DNA of 64,000 nt from Impatiens glandulifera (Eukaryota > Streptophyta > Magnoliopsida > Ericales > Balsaminaceae), in contig NC_061867.1 of assembly GCF_907164915.1 (NCBI RefSeq), forward strand, positions 1,460,001 through 1,524,000, in the 5' to 3' direction. Positions 47,577 to 62,640 of the stretch are shown here, in pieces. Each line of letters begins with the position of its first letter. Positions within the stretch are counted from its first letter, which is position 1. Made by a program: the position numbers and the translations under genes. The notes under the pieces were generated by a model. It was not told the origin of the DNA. It worked only from the letters and a program-made list of their open reading frames with translations, and did not search any database.

Positions 47577-48231
47577 TGTCACGGGCAGAAACTCGGTCAC
47601 CGAATATTCTCTCGTCCCGCGCGGCACTAGGCTAGATTGCCACAATCCTAGCTAGTCAGCCTCTTAAAATATACAAAAAGATGGAACAATTTGAGAGAGA
47701 AAGAGCTTGGAGAATATCTTGTTTATTGCTTACAAGAGTGAGGTATTACAAGTGTTGAGTTGTTTGAACAATGGTTGATTCCTATGACCTAGACTTGTTT
47801 ATATACATGTGGGAAGATCATTCTAGATCTTCCTTGTCCTAGACATTTCTAGACTCTTCTTTTATTAAACTAATCCTAAGAATTCCTAGAGGTTTCTAGA
47901 GAATTCTACTAGCACCTATACATGAGAACTCCTAGAGACTTCTAGAGAGTTCTCCACCTTACATACAAAAAGGAACTTCCTAGAGATTTCTAGAAAGTTC
48001 CATGACCCTATTTATAAAAGAGGAACTCCTAGAGAATTCTAGAGAGTTCCATAACATCATTCACAAAAGGGGAACTTCTAGAGAAATCTAGAGAGTTCCA
48101 TGACTGACCAAAATCCAGGAACTCCTAGAGGATTCTAGATAGTTCCATACGTGACCACAACAATCCAGAATATTCTAGAAAATGCACCTTGTGGGCTTGC
48201 CATGTGCACCCCATACCAATGGGCCGTGACA
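47577..48231 (-). repeat. 5' LTR (in element orientation), with heat-shock-element promoter
   Basis: Same sequence as 44653-45307. On the minus strand the order is TGTCACGGCCC, then the TTCTAGA-rich repeats (48180 down to about 47860), then TATATAAAC near 47803, then the transcribed part. The perfect heat-shock elements lie at 48168-48180 (GAATATTCTAGAA) and 47988-48000 (TTCTAGAAAGTTC). The repeats therefore sit where promoter elements belong. Confidence 0.93.
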
Positions 48232-48522
48232 CTATGAAGCATATCTCGCAAATAGTATAATCTAGCTCTTTTTTTAAGCTGATTATCATACTTAAAAAAG
48301 TTATCATTTTTCAAAAAAACACTCAAACCAAGCTTAACTATGCTTGTATTTCAAACCTATAAGATAAAGAATGCAAACTAATTTATACCCAATTGAAAAT
48401 ACCATGATTTGTTGTTCTTGCTGCCGCCATTAATACACACAAAAGAAAGATTAAGAGTTCAAAACACAACAAAAAACAAAGGAGAAACGCGAATTACTTG
48501 ATTGAATGCGACAATTCTCTTC

Positions 48523-49507
48523 TCATTTGAATGTCGAAAGCCTAGGAAGCTTATCTCGCAAATAGTATAACCTAGCTCTTCTCACCTTCCTATGACTCAC
48601 AACTTTAATCTCCTTTATATTTGGTGAATACCTGTTGATCGAAAAACACAATTTTCTTCATCAATAACAGTCCACTTTATTCATTCTCTACAAATCAAAC
48701 AAAATCGAAAAACACTTACAAAGGGAAGACAATCTCAACACCAATCCCCGCAATAATCCTGCGTATACGAATTGTAGTGTGTATACCAGCATTCTGCCTC
48801 GACATCACGATTCCTTTGTATATAGATAATCTACGTCTGTTCTCAGGAACTTCCTACTCAATTCGAAATCAATCAAGATGAAGTTGTCACACATAATACA
48901 TAAGAATTGTCAGCAGATATAGCAAATTCAAATCAAATTTACCAGTTTAATCTCTACAACATCTCCTGTTCTAATATCAGGAATAGGTCTAGCACTCTCT
49001 GATGCTTCAACCGCTTTCTTATTCAGAATCTACCGAATCAAATTCAAATCCAAATCCAAATCGCAAATCATTTTTCTAAACATATAAACCCTAGGTAATC
49101 AAAATGAAGTCAAATTTACCCCCATTATATCCCCAAGCTTGACTCGTTGCTTTCTTGGCGGTTTCTCCTCGGAAACAACTTCCGTAACTACAGCTTCCAC
49201 TTCTATATCAGCTTCAGCAGAAGAAGACCTAATCGAGAAGGACTTTCTCTCTGATTTCGCGACGAGAGAACATACGCTTGATTTCATATTCGCGGTGAGT
49301 GAAATCCGAGAACTACGCGATACGACGGATGAGAAGGCTAGTGAATTGAAGCTGACTGGAGATTGAGCGGAGGACTTTGGGAACATGAACATCGTCTGCG
49401 ATATGAAAGCAAATTCAGAATCGTTAAGGATATGAATACATTGAGATGTAAAGGTAAAACAGTTCTAGAGAGAATGAACTTGCCTGAGCGAGAATACTGG
49501 ACGCCAT
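48523..49507 (-). CDS. RPL19: Plastid 50S ribosomal protein L19
   Basis: Nuclear-encoded protein of the chloroplast large ribosomal subunit. Five exons: 49507-49484, 49395-49120, 49029-48943, 48853-48720 and 48631-48523, giving 209 residues. Residues 1 to about 90 form a serine-rich plastid transit peptide followed by an acidic stretch. The bacterial-type L19 core begins [20 protein letters not shown], continues [40 protein letters not shown] and [19 protein letters not shown], and ends [18 protein letters not shown]. Exon 1 is only eight codons (MASSILAQ) and ends at CAG|GCAAGT, a GC donor. All other introns are GT..AG. The last exon has a damaged duplicate just downstream. Confidence 0.95.
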
Positions 49508-49519
49508 TGATGAATTGAT

Positions 49520-50132
49520 TGTTAGAAATGCATGGAGATTCTACAGAGAACTGTGAAGAAGATGAAGATGAAGATGAACGAGAGTGTTTTCAGCTCTTAT
49601 CCGTTTTTTTTTTTTTTTTTTTTTTTAATTTATCTTTATCTATTTGTCTAATTTTAGTTGATAAGAGATTGGGTTGGGCTGGCTATACAGAAAGATTGTC
49701 TTAATAATTTATTGGGCTATTACCCTAGAATCTGTAGTCCATAGGATCAAAAGTCAAGATTTTAAGCTAATTTATAAAAATTATTTTATTTTTCATATAT
49801 ATATATATAAAATTAAGTATAAAATTAATCTATAAATATTAATAATAATAAAAAAAAAACATATTTAAATAAATAATAAATTGTTTTTAAATTTATAAAT
49901 ATAACTTCCACTTAATTTGTATAAAGTTGTATAAAATAGTAAAATTAAATTAAAATAATTTATAAACTCATAAAATATTAAAATTATAAATTTAAAACAG
50001 TAATGATTTACTTAATATTTAAGAATATATTGAAAAAAAAATTATATGTTACCTCTTAAGTGGTCAAAAACTACTCATCTAATAACCATTTTCATGCAAT
50101 AAGACACAGTTATCATAAGTTATTAGTTTTTT

Positions 50133-50179
<47 letters not shown>

Positions 50180-52012
50180 TTGACATAATATTTACTTACT
50201 AACAAAACTTAGTAAAAAATATTTATCTAATTTGATATTTTTTTAAATTTTTTAATTTTTTTTAAAGAATGGTAACATAATACTCAGACGGTTTGTATGG
50301 GTTTGGGAAGACGCACACAAGGGCCATATCAATGTAGGCCAGAGCGAATTTACATGAATGGTGACGCGGTTCAATTAAAAAAAACTATCAATGAAATATT
50401 CTTTTAGTTTTTCTAATATTTATTTAATTTTTCCTCTTCATTTTTTTTGCTTACCCTAATTTTAATTATTGAATTCATTATTCATAATAAAAAGATGAGT
50501 AATAGTTAGTGAGAATTTGGGAGATGAAATTGAGAAAAATTAATCGTGTGAAATTGAGAAAAATTAATCGTGTCACTACATCACTGAGTTGAAAAATGAT
50601 AAAAGAGGGAGGAGAAAGAAGAGAAGAGAAAGAAAATTTATTAATTTTTCAATTAATCAACGTCACGTCATTTCCTCTTATATTCCCCACTCAAATTCTC
50701 CCACCTAAATTTCTTCTATCAATCATTTCTCAATAAAAAATTATGATTTAATTTATATTAAATTAACTCAATTTATTACTGATTATAATATTTTACGATC
50801 CAAACATAACTTGTACAAAATGAGATTTTAATTTTGTATTTTAAAAAAGAAGGTGCATAAACTTATTCCCCGTGTTTAAAAAAAAAAAGTAAAATAAAAA
50901 ATAAGGAAGAAATGTTACTAATTGAAATTGATGGTTGACTTAATTATATCCATGGTATTTTTTAATAAATAATTCTAAATTTATCTACCATAAGATTGTG
51001 TTCTCTTTTTTTTTTTTTTAAATTCAAACCAAATTAATTTTTTAATTAATCACTTTTAAACAAACCACATCACTCATTTTATTAATAAAAATAGTCTTTA
51101 TTTTAAATTATTATTTTTTAATTTTATTTATATATATTAATATTCTTTAAATCTTTTTTAAAAAAAATAATCTTTACATTCTTAATATTATCAACCATCA
51201 TTCCATTATTTTCCTTCACATCTTATTCAAGGACTTTGGTATCAAAATCAAAACCTACTCCCATCACAATCTTATCTTAATCTAGGGCTGAGTTTCAACA
51301 GTTTGGATCAACTCAAATTAACTAGTCCTTTACTACTCTTGATCCCCCAAAAATTACCCCCAACAAATAAGCTCTATTGCTTAGCTAATTCCAAATAAAG
51401 AAATTTGTACCGACAAAATGTCCTACAACTTGTTCAAATAACAATATTACTCAATTACGTTACGAGGAGGAAGTAGTTATATTTTCATATAAACGCGTTA
51501 TGAGCACTATATATATATAAAATTAAACATGATTTTAGTCCTTAATTTGATATGAAAATGTCATTTTCAATAAGCATAGGAAAATGACTTTACACTTTGG
51601 CTTTGTACAATTTTTTTTTCTTATTATCCTTACATTGTAGATATAATTATGTCTTAAACTTTATTTTAATCATCGGTTGACTAAAATCAAAACTAGAATA
51701 ATCTAGTTGTTGCTTATATCCTACATTAATTTAACATGTTAGGTTAATATCCTAAACAACTTTGATTTGACTTATCGTATAATCTAAATACGTTAACTTA
51801 ACATGTTAGGTATACATGATCATTATAAGTTTTATTTTCATTAATTAGTCATGTTTCATGATCATTATAGACGCATCTTGGTTTATAAAAAAATGAAAAA
51901 TGAAATCCATGAAGACCAAATTTAACTCCTATATATATGGTTTTCAAATGCACTTTGTATCCTCCCACATCTACTCTAAAGCTACTACATACCCTAATTT
52001 TCAAATAACACC
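49520..52012. other. Intergenic; RPL19 promoter, a MITE copy and the dirigent promoter
   Basis: A GAAGATGAAGATGAAGATGA run (49557-49577) and a T run of about 24 bases (49604-49626) precede RPL19. At 50490-50760 lies a copy of the dispersed MITE family, with GAGAATTTGGGAG at the left, GAGAATTTGAGTGG (inverted) at the right and 'aacgtcacgtca' inside. 51050-51180 matches the 26.5-kb family. A TATATATA box at about 51932 suits the dirigent gene. Confidence 0.5.
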
Positions 52013-52582
52013 ATGAGAACAAGATTTTGTATCACTTATCTACTCTTTTTATTCATATATTTCAACCTCTCCTTAGCCAACCCGATACCTAAACATCGTA
52101 GCTACAACCCATGCAAACACATAGTCCTATACTTTCACGACATCCTTTACAATGGGAAGAATGAAGCCAACGCGACTTCAGTTATCGTGGCAGGTCCAGA
52201 AGGTACAAACAAGACCATCTTAGCGGAAAAATTCCATTTTGGAAATATTGTTGTTTTCGATGATCCTATTACTTTAGACAACAATCTACATTCCCCGCCT
52301 GTGGGGCGAGCCCAAGGGATGTACATTTATGACACGAAGAACACATTCACATCATGGTTAGGGTTTTCCTTTAGCCTCAACTATAAGGAATATCAGGGCA
52401 CCATAAACTTCATCGGGGTTGATCCTATCATGGTGAAGCAAAGGGATATCTCGGTGGTTGGAGGTACGGGAGATTTCTTCATGCATCGGGGAATTGCTAC
52501 CATCATGACTGATTCGTTTGAAGGGGAAGTTTACTTTCGACTTCATGTTGATATCAAATTCTATGAATGTTGGGAAAATTGA
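52013..52582 (+). CDS. Dirigent protein
   Basis: Secreted protein of the dirigent family, which steers stereoselective coupling of phenolic radicals in lignan and related pathways in the cell wall. Single exon, 189 residues, normal for the family. Residues 1-22 form a signal peptide ([20 protein letters not shown]). The domain opens with [20 protein letters not shown], continues [12 protein letters not shown], then [14 protein letters not shown] and [12 protein letters not shown], and ends with [20 protein letters not shown], the usual C-terminal block. Potential N-glycosylation sites NAT and NKT lie in the first third. The product stereochemistry cannot be read from the sequence. Confidence 0.94.
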   Translation: MRTRFCITYLLFLFIYFNLSLANPIPKHRSYNPCKHIVLYFHDILYNGKNEANATSVIVAGPEGTNKTILAEKFHFGNIVVFDDPITLDNNLHSPPVGRAQGMYIYDTKNTFTSWLGFSFSLNYKEYQGTINFIGVDPIMVKQRDISVVGGTGDFFMHRGIATIMTDSFEGEVYFRLHVDIKFYECWEN

Positions 52583-52879
52583 ATTGCCATAGATTGTAAT
52601 GCAATTTCTCATGGTGTACTACTCTTATATGTTAAATAAAGTAGTATTGGTTGGTATATTATATTTAAAAATAATATTATAATTGAGTAAAAGGTCGGAA
52701 AAATAGTAATATTTATTATATGGAATAGATTAGTTGGACAATTCAGACTAAAAATCATAATATATATATATATATATATTTAAAATAAATTTAAACATAT
52801 ATCTAGTTAAGTTATTTTTAAAATATTATCAAAAATTATTAATGATTAATGATTTCCAATGAACATAATCTTTTAGCGC

Positions 52880-54560
52880 AGGTTTCACCATTTCTTGATA
52901 GTGAGGCTTATATGAAATTATTACTTTTGAGTGACTATGAGATTAGTGAACATTACAAGTAGCTTAGATTTTCTTCTATAACTATTAAAATTCGTTTGGA
53001 AATTCACTGTAAGATTTGTTTCTTTCTATCTGATATCAGTTTTCAAGTTTAAAAAAAATCATTTCTTTTGTAAGAGGAACTACGTTGGACATGATTTCTC
53101 CTTTTATGAGAATACGTAGACAACCTATCATGAGTTCGGTCACAATAATGTCCAAAAAATAAAACCTTCTAGGTCAACACTAGGGGCATCACAACAAGGA
53201 CAATTTTAATTTCAACTATTTTGTAACTATAACTACATTGAGCTTGATTTCTCCTTTTATGAGAATACGTAGGCAACCTGTCATGGGTTCAATTTCAATC
53301 ATAATAAAACACAAAACTTTATTTTAGCACTAGGACATTTTTATTAAATAAAAATTATGGTTAAAATGATGAACTTTTAGCTAAGTAAAAAGTTAACCTT
53401 GACCAGGTTAAACGTCAAAACCCAACATCGAAACTGGGGGCATTGAAAATAATCAAATGTTTTCACGCGATTGATTGTGATCACATTGAGACAAGTGTAG
53501 ATATTTTGATCACTCTAGTGAGTGATGAATAAAGAAAGGAACACGAAGAATGAAATGAGGATTTAGAAAACAAGTAAGAATAAGGTAAGGTCAACCGTTT
53601 CCTTGACTATCTCAAAAGGAGCCAAAGTAACTTTTGAGATTCGAATAGAGTATTATCCAATTGAACTCGCTTGAAAGTCTTACGGAGTGTTTGAAACATT
53701 GTTGGAAAAATTCGTGGAAAAGTCAAAATGCCCAAACTCAGAATCATTGTTTCCAATAGAGGCGTTACATCTCTAATGGTGGTTATGCGTGAGAACTCAA
53801 AACCTCTAAAAAGTAAGAAAATACAAGAACTTGTATTAAACAAAATTGTTTTGGTTGAGATATTGAAATCACCACGTGTTATTAACCTAGACTCTTGTTC
53901 GGATTGTTAAACGCAATAACAAAAGTGTGTCGATTCTATCAGATATACCCTAGTCATAGGGAAAAAGATGATGAAAAAGACACTCATAGTGGTTGAAATA
54001 TTGAAATCACCACTTGTTGTTTGCTTAAACTTTTGTGAGATTTTGCTAAAGGCAAGAACAAGAGTGTGTCGATTCTATCAAATATACCCCGAGTATGTCT
54101 AAGGAAATACACTTTAAGGCCCGAAGTTCAAAGTACACATAACTATCAAAAGAGAAACGAGATCTAACCTCATGGTACGTGGTTGAAAGATTAAGTTTGA
54201 TGTGGACTTCAAATATTGATGTTCGAGCATATAAGATCCTTCAAGGAAAATTGATGTTACCATTCGTACTAGAGTTTGAATTTGTAATTGATAAACTCTA
54301 TGTCGAAGAAATTAATTTACGATTGGTTTCCTTCTGAACAGTCAAAGAGACAATGTATTGAACCGGTTTTTGAAGATGTTTTGATCCAAATATCCAATGT
54401 CACCAAAACGTGAGAATGTAGAGGCGCTCAAATATCTAGAAAGTTGAGAAGGTCTACATTTTATTTCTCAAATATGGTTGACTAGTCATGTGATAAAAAA
54501 AATATAGAAAACTTTTACATCACGGACATTTTTATTAAAATAAAAATAGAAAAGTTTTTA
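52880..54560. mobile_element. Decayed LTR-retrotransposon-like sequence with tandem duplications
   Basis: Two copies, about 150 bp apart (53092 and 53241), share GATTTCTCCTTTTATGAGAA and then TACGTAGRCAACCT. This 'tacgtaggcaacc' text is common in plant gypsy LTRs. An AACTGGGGGCA tract at about 53435 resembles a polypurine end. A second pair (53855 and 53990) shares ATTGAAATCACCAC and GTGTGTCGATTCTATCA. No enzyme domain remains. Confidence 0.45.
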
Positions 54561-54564
54561 GTTA

Positions 54565-54920
54565 CTTAGTTTAAGTGGACAACCTAAGCCTTACTTCAGT
54601 GAACAAACTATGTTGAATGACGTAGATTGTCAAATATTTAGCTTAAGTGAACAAGCTAAGTCAAACACAAAATATTTAGTTTAAGGAGACAAACTAAGTA
54701 TTTTAAAGTTTCTTAGCTTACGTGGACAAACTAAGTCAAATGTAAGATTTTCGTTTCTTAGCTTAGGTGGACAAGCTAAGTCAAACGCATAATATTTAGC
54801 TTAAGTGGACAAACTAAATCAAACATAAATGTTTCATTACTTAATTAAAGTGAACAAGTTATGTCAAACACCAAAATATTTTTAGTTTAAGTGGACAAAC
54901 TAATCCCTAATTGAATCAAA
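54565..54920. repeat. Minisatellite of imperfect palindromes
   Basis: About eight to nine units of 36-45 bp carry TTTAGCTTAAGTGGACAAGC followed by TAAGTCAAAC. Each core pairs with itself as TTAGCTT..AAGCTAA around GTGGAC. Units vary by substitutions, so the array is not brand new. Confidence 0.85.
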
Positions 54921-55559
54921 AACCAAAAGTTGTCAAATTTCTAGATAAACTAAAATGGATGACCATTGCAATCCGAATTCTCCAACAAACGTCATACGAG
55001 CATCAAATTGAAAATGTCGTGAACATGGGCATCATCTCTATCTTTTAATTGTTTAATGAATAAAATAAGTCCGAGAAAATAATAAATTTGGAAATTCAAA
55101 TGAAGTGTTTATTAATCAAGTTTGAAGGTGCATTTTACTAAAATCAAAATTTATATCCAAACTTACTTTTTTTGTTCCCCAAATTTTTTATTTTTAATAA
55201 TTCTAAGTCTATAAAAATATTTGTCTAAAATAATGTACAGACTAATTAATTAAAAATTATTTTAAAGAACAATGTTGTATAATTCTAAACTAATTAATTG
55301 TGGACTATTTCAAACAAATAAAATTCAAGTGTTACAATCAAATAATTAGAGTGAATAATAGATTAAAGGAATTATTATTATTTATTAAGTATTAATATAT
55401 TTTAATATATTCATAATTATTAATATTATTATTTATTTTTAAATTAAGGAATAAAATAGAAGTTGTCTATTAATATTATTTTTTATTATTTTATGTTTAA
55501 AAAAACAGGCCCAAACGAATTAGAGAGGCTCATCTAGGAAAAATATGAAGTTTATAGCC

Positions 55560-56660
55560 TGAGGAGAAGAATGAGTTATAGTTTTTTCCCTTAATTGTTC
55601 ATTTGCCCGATTCCTCAGCAAAAGCTCCACCACGAGGACGATACAAAAAAAAAAATAAAAAAAGGCGGAAGATGCACGAGAGAAACTCACGGTTCTCTCT
55701 AGCTAGCTAAGCGAAGAACAACCACAAATCATCGATTTTCTCGATGAAGTTGTAGTTGTCACGAAGAATGTGACTTGTCCGATTCTTCTGCAATCCTCCT
55801 AAGTCTACCCAAGTCTTTGGTTGGATCAGTTTCCGCGATGCTTGTCAAGAAGACCTCGTCGAAGAAGAATCTTGACTCCCCGACGTCTATAAAAGAAGAT
55901 ACGATTGAGAATATAGAAAGGATAGTTAGCTATCTGATAAATTTTTTTATTTTTTATTTTGTATATTGTCGAATCGACTAACCAGCCTCATTTTAAACAT
56001 CTATTTTGCTATATTGTGTTCTTATTTTCAATTATTTTGTTTATCATGGAATCGTTGTTTGATAATATTTGTATTGTAATATCAAATAACATTCCAATGA
56101 TGAACAAAAATAATTAAAAATAAGAATATAAACTTTAAATCAAAAATAATTTTAATATAGCCTAAATAGATGATTACTGTGAGACAAAAAGAATTCTCAA
56201 ATAATTAACAACATTTCCGATCTCACTAAACTAACACTCCAAAGTAAGTTTAAAAAAAACTTATGAATACAAGGGTGTGTTATTTGTATTCTCAGTTTTT
56301 TTGGTTGTTGTCTGTCTCCAATCTTTTCTCTTTGTCAATCGTATCTTCTTTTATAGGCATCGGGAGTCGAGATTCTTCTTCGACGCGGTCTTCTCGGCAA
56401 ACATCGGGGACACTGGATTCGGACAAAGACTTGGATACATCGTGGCATCGTAGATTTGAGGAGGATCGCGAAAGAATTGGACAAGTAATGTTCTTCGCGG
56501 CAACTACAACTTCATCGAGGAAATCGACGATTTGTGGTTGTTCTTCACTCAGCTAGAAAGAACCGTGAGTTTCTCGCTTTTGCCCGCATCTTCCATCTTC
56601 TTTGCAGCATTGCTGAGTAATTGAGTAAATGAGCAAGGAAGGGGAAAAGACTCCTTTCTT
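55560..56660. repeat. Large inverted repeat with exon-like arms
   Basis: 55560-55900 matches the reverse complement of 56335-56660 over about 300 bases, with a spacer of about 430 bases. Shared text includes CACAAATCATCGATTTTCTC and TCGAAGAAGAATCTTGACTC. Arms are about 45% GC against an AT-rich spacer. Read outward, each arm has an acceptor-like TTTTATAG, an exon-like stretch that can read NYNFIExIDDLWLFF, and a donor-like ACC|GTGAGT. The open frames 55775-55981 and 56263-56556 are probably not genes. Confidence 0.75.
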
Positions 56661-57075
56661 CTCATTTAATTCTTTGAAGTATTTCATTGGTAAGGCTATT
56701 GGATTCTTATTGATGAAGGGCCAAAAACCCCAATAACGTCTTAAATAAAAGTAGTAAAATCGGTCATTTTAAGTACCTAAAATAAAATAAAATAAATATA
56801 CACATTGTGACATTACAAATATAAAATAATATCATACATAAATTTGCTCAAAATTTTGCTAAGTGACAAAGAATCTCACTTAAAAGTCTAGGGTAGGGAT
56901 TGGGTTATTCTAAGTTCCTAAAAAAAAATAAAAAAAACAACACTATGTCAAGTCCAACAAAAAATAAAGCACATAAAATTTGATAAATTTTTAGAAAAAC
57001 AAAAAATATATATGCATTTTCAATATTAAGTGTTCTTCCATTTTCTTGAAAGCTTCAATGGCAATCAGGATTCCA

Positions 57076-61200
<4,125 letters not shown>

Positions 61201-61860
61201 TCCAATTTCTCACTTTCTCGGTATATATAATCTCGGGAGAGCAACTACAATAAGAATCAATAGCATAAGGAAATCCCTGATTACTCAAATAAACATATAA
61301 ACATTGATTGCTCTAGTATCTTCCTAAATTTGACATTTGCATCTAGCGCTAGACAGAAGGCCACCGATAGTATCAAATCATAAACATTGATTGCTCTTAA
61401 TTTCAAACAAATAAAGAAGAAGAAACATTGAACTTCTTAGCAATTATCATGCACATTATTTAACCTAATTCCTAAATCATAATTTCTAAACTAACAATCT
61501 AACATACTAAGTTGTCTAATTCTACTAATTACGAACATTCCAGACTATGAGACTAGCAGTTAACAAAATGAATAACTAGAAGGATTCAGAAATCAAGCCG
61601 AAAAAACAATGTTAAATGTATAACGACGCTCAGAAACTCACTCGACTGAGTAAAGAATGATACCTGGACCGTGGACGACGTCTGGATTGAAGAGTGGAGA
61701 AGAAGAAGAAGACAGCTAAACTTCCGACTGGATGTGGTGAGGTAAAGGTTGACCGGTGCTACCGCCGACGAGTTCCGACTGGCTCAGGTGAGGTTCACCG
61801 GAGCTACCGCCGACGAGTGCCGAGTCTGCCGTATGAAGAAGAAGAAAAGTTGTAGAAGAA
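61201..61860 (-). promoter_or_regulatory. 5' UTR intron and promoter of CIP111
   Basis: A donor, GTCCAG|GTATCATTC, at about 61670 suggests an untranslated first exon around 61672-61740 and an intron down to about 61210. Around 61750-61830 a unit of about 50 bp containing GCTACCGCCGACGAGT occurs twice. Beyond, a GGCCCA site-II-like element at about 61915 is common in promoters of ribosome-related plant genes. Confidence 0.45.
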
Positions 61861-62029
61861 AGAATAGAAAAATAAAATTAATAATTCAAAATGGTTTTAG
61901 AATTACTGGACTTAGGCCCAATATATACTCTCTAATGGGCCTTATTTTTTTTCTTATTTTTTTATATAAACGCAAATAAATTTTAATTTAATTTTTAAAG
62001 TTTATAATTTTAAGATTTTATATCTAAAG

Positions 62030-62640
62030 GTAGAAAAAAATACCGATATTAAAGGTATATCGAAAATACCGTATCGTATCGTAATATATCAAAAATATCA
62101 AATTTTAAGGTATACTGAAAGAAAAGGTAAGGTATGATACTAATATCGAAATTTTTTGGTACGATAAAGATATGATATTTTTAAAATTTTGGTATATCGA
62201 GATGTACCGAAATACCACAATAGTATTTATAAGTTAAAATATATATATATAATACTTATAAGTGAAAATATATATATATAATACTTATAAGGAAATAATT
62301 AAATAAATTTAATATTAATTTAATTAAAGAAATATAATTTTTGAATAATATCAAAATATAATTATACTGAAATATTATTCTAGATATGTCTCTCTACTTT
62401 ACCGATGAGATTGATTTTTTTTAAGTTAATATGTTTTTTAGGTATCAAAGGTATAATACTGATACTGTACCGAAATTAAGGTATACCGAAATAAATGTAA
62501 GGTAATGTATTGATTTTTTGTATACCAAAATTAAAGTATATCGAAATCAAGGTATACCTAAATCAAGGTAAGGTAAATGTATAAAGTATGGATAAAACAT
62601 TAAGGTATACCGTACCGACTCACAATATTTATACCTGACT
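62030..62640. mobile_element. Decayed element rich in GGTATACCGAAAT words
   Basis: The words GGTATACCG, GGTATATCGA and TACCGAAAT recur in both orientations about twenty times, with the densest clusters at both ends. This layout is typical of non-autonomous DNA transposons with subterminal repeats. Exact ends and target duplication were not found. A short related patch lies at 23430-23530. Confidence 0.45.

Larger units (their letters stand above)
44653..48231 (-). mobile_element. Young Ty3/gypsy-type LTR retrotransposon, non-autonomous
   Basis: Complete element of 3579 bp on the minus strand. The two LTRs are 655 bp each (44653-45307 and 47577-48231), begin TGTCAC and end GTGACA in both readings, and show no difference that I could find. 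The target duplication is CTAT (44649-44652 and 48232-48235). The primer-binding site next to the 5' LTR (47562-47574) reads TGGTATCAGAGCC, complementary to initiator methionine tRNA. A polypurine tract, AGGTGGGGGAGAA, precedes the 3' LTR (45308-45320). One long frame encodes Gag, protease and an integrase tail only. Reverse transcriptase, RNase H and the integrase core are absent. Confidence 0.95.
44370..48290 (-). pseudogene. Duplicated 3' part of RPL19, split by a retrotransposon
   Basis: 44370-44652 plus 48232-48290 together form a diverged copy of the true RPL19 last exon and its 3' flank (48290-48631). The minus strand before the insertion encodes [12 protein letters not shown], against [18 protein letters not shown] in the real exon. 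After the insertion it continues with LSTFK and a stop. The 3' flank copy shares 'accatgatttgttgtt', GCCGCCATTAATACACACAA and 'ggagaaacgcgaatta'. It lacks the rest of the gene, so it is a partial tandem duplicate. Confidence 0.85.

Noticed and set aside
55775..56556. Two plus-strand serine-rich frames as a small gene
   Set aside because: They lie in opposite arms of an inverted repeat and are read from opposite strands of the same ancestral sequence.
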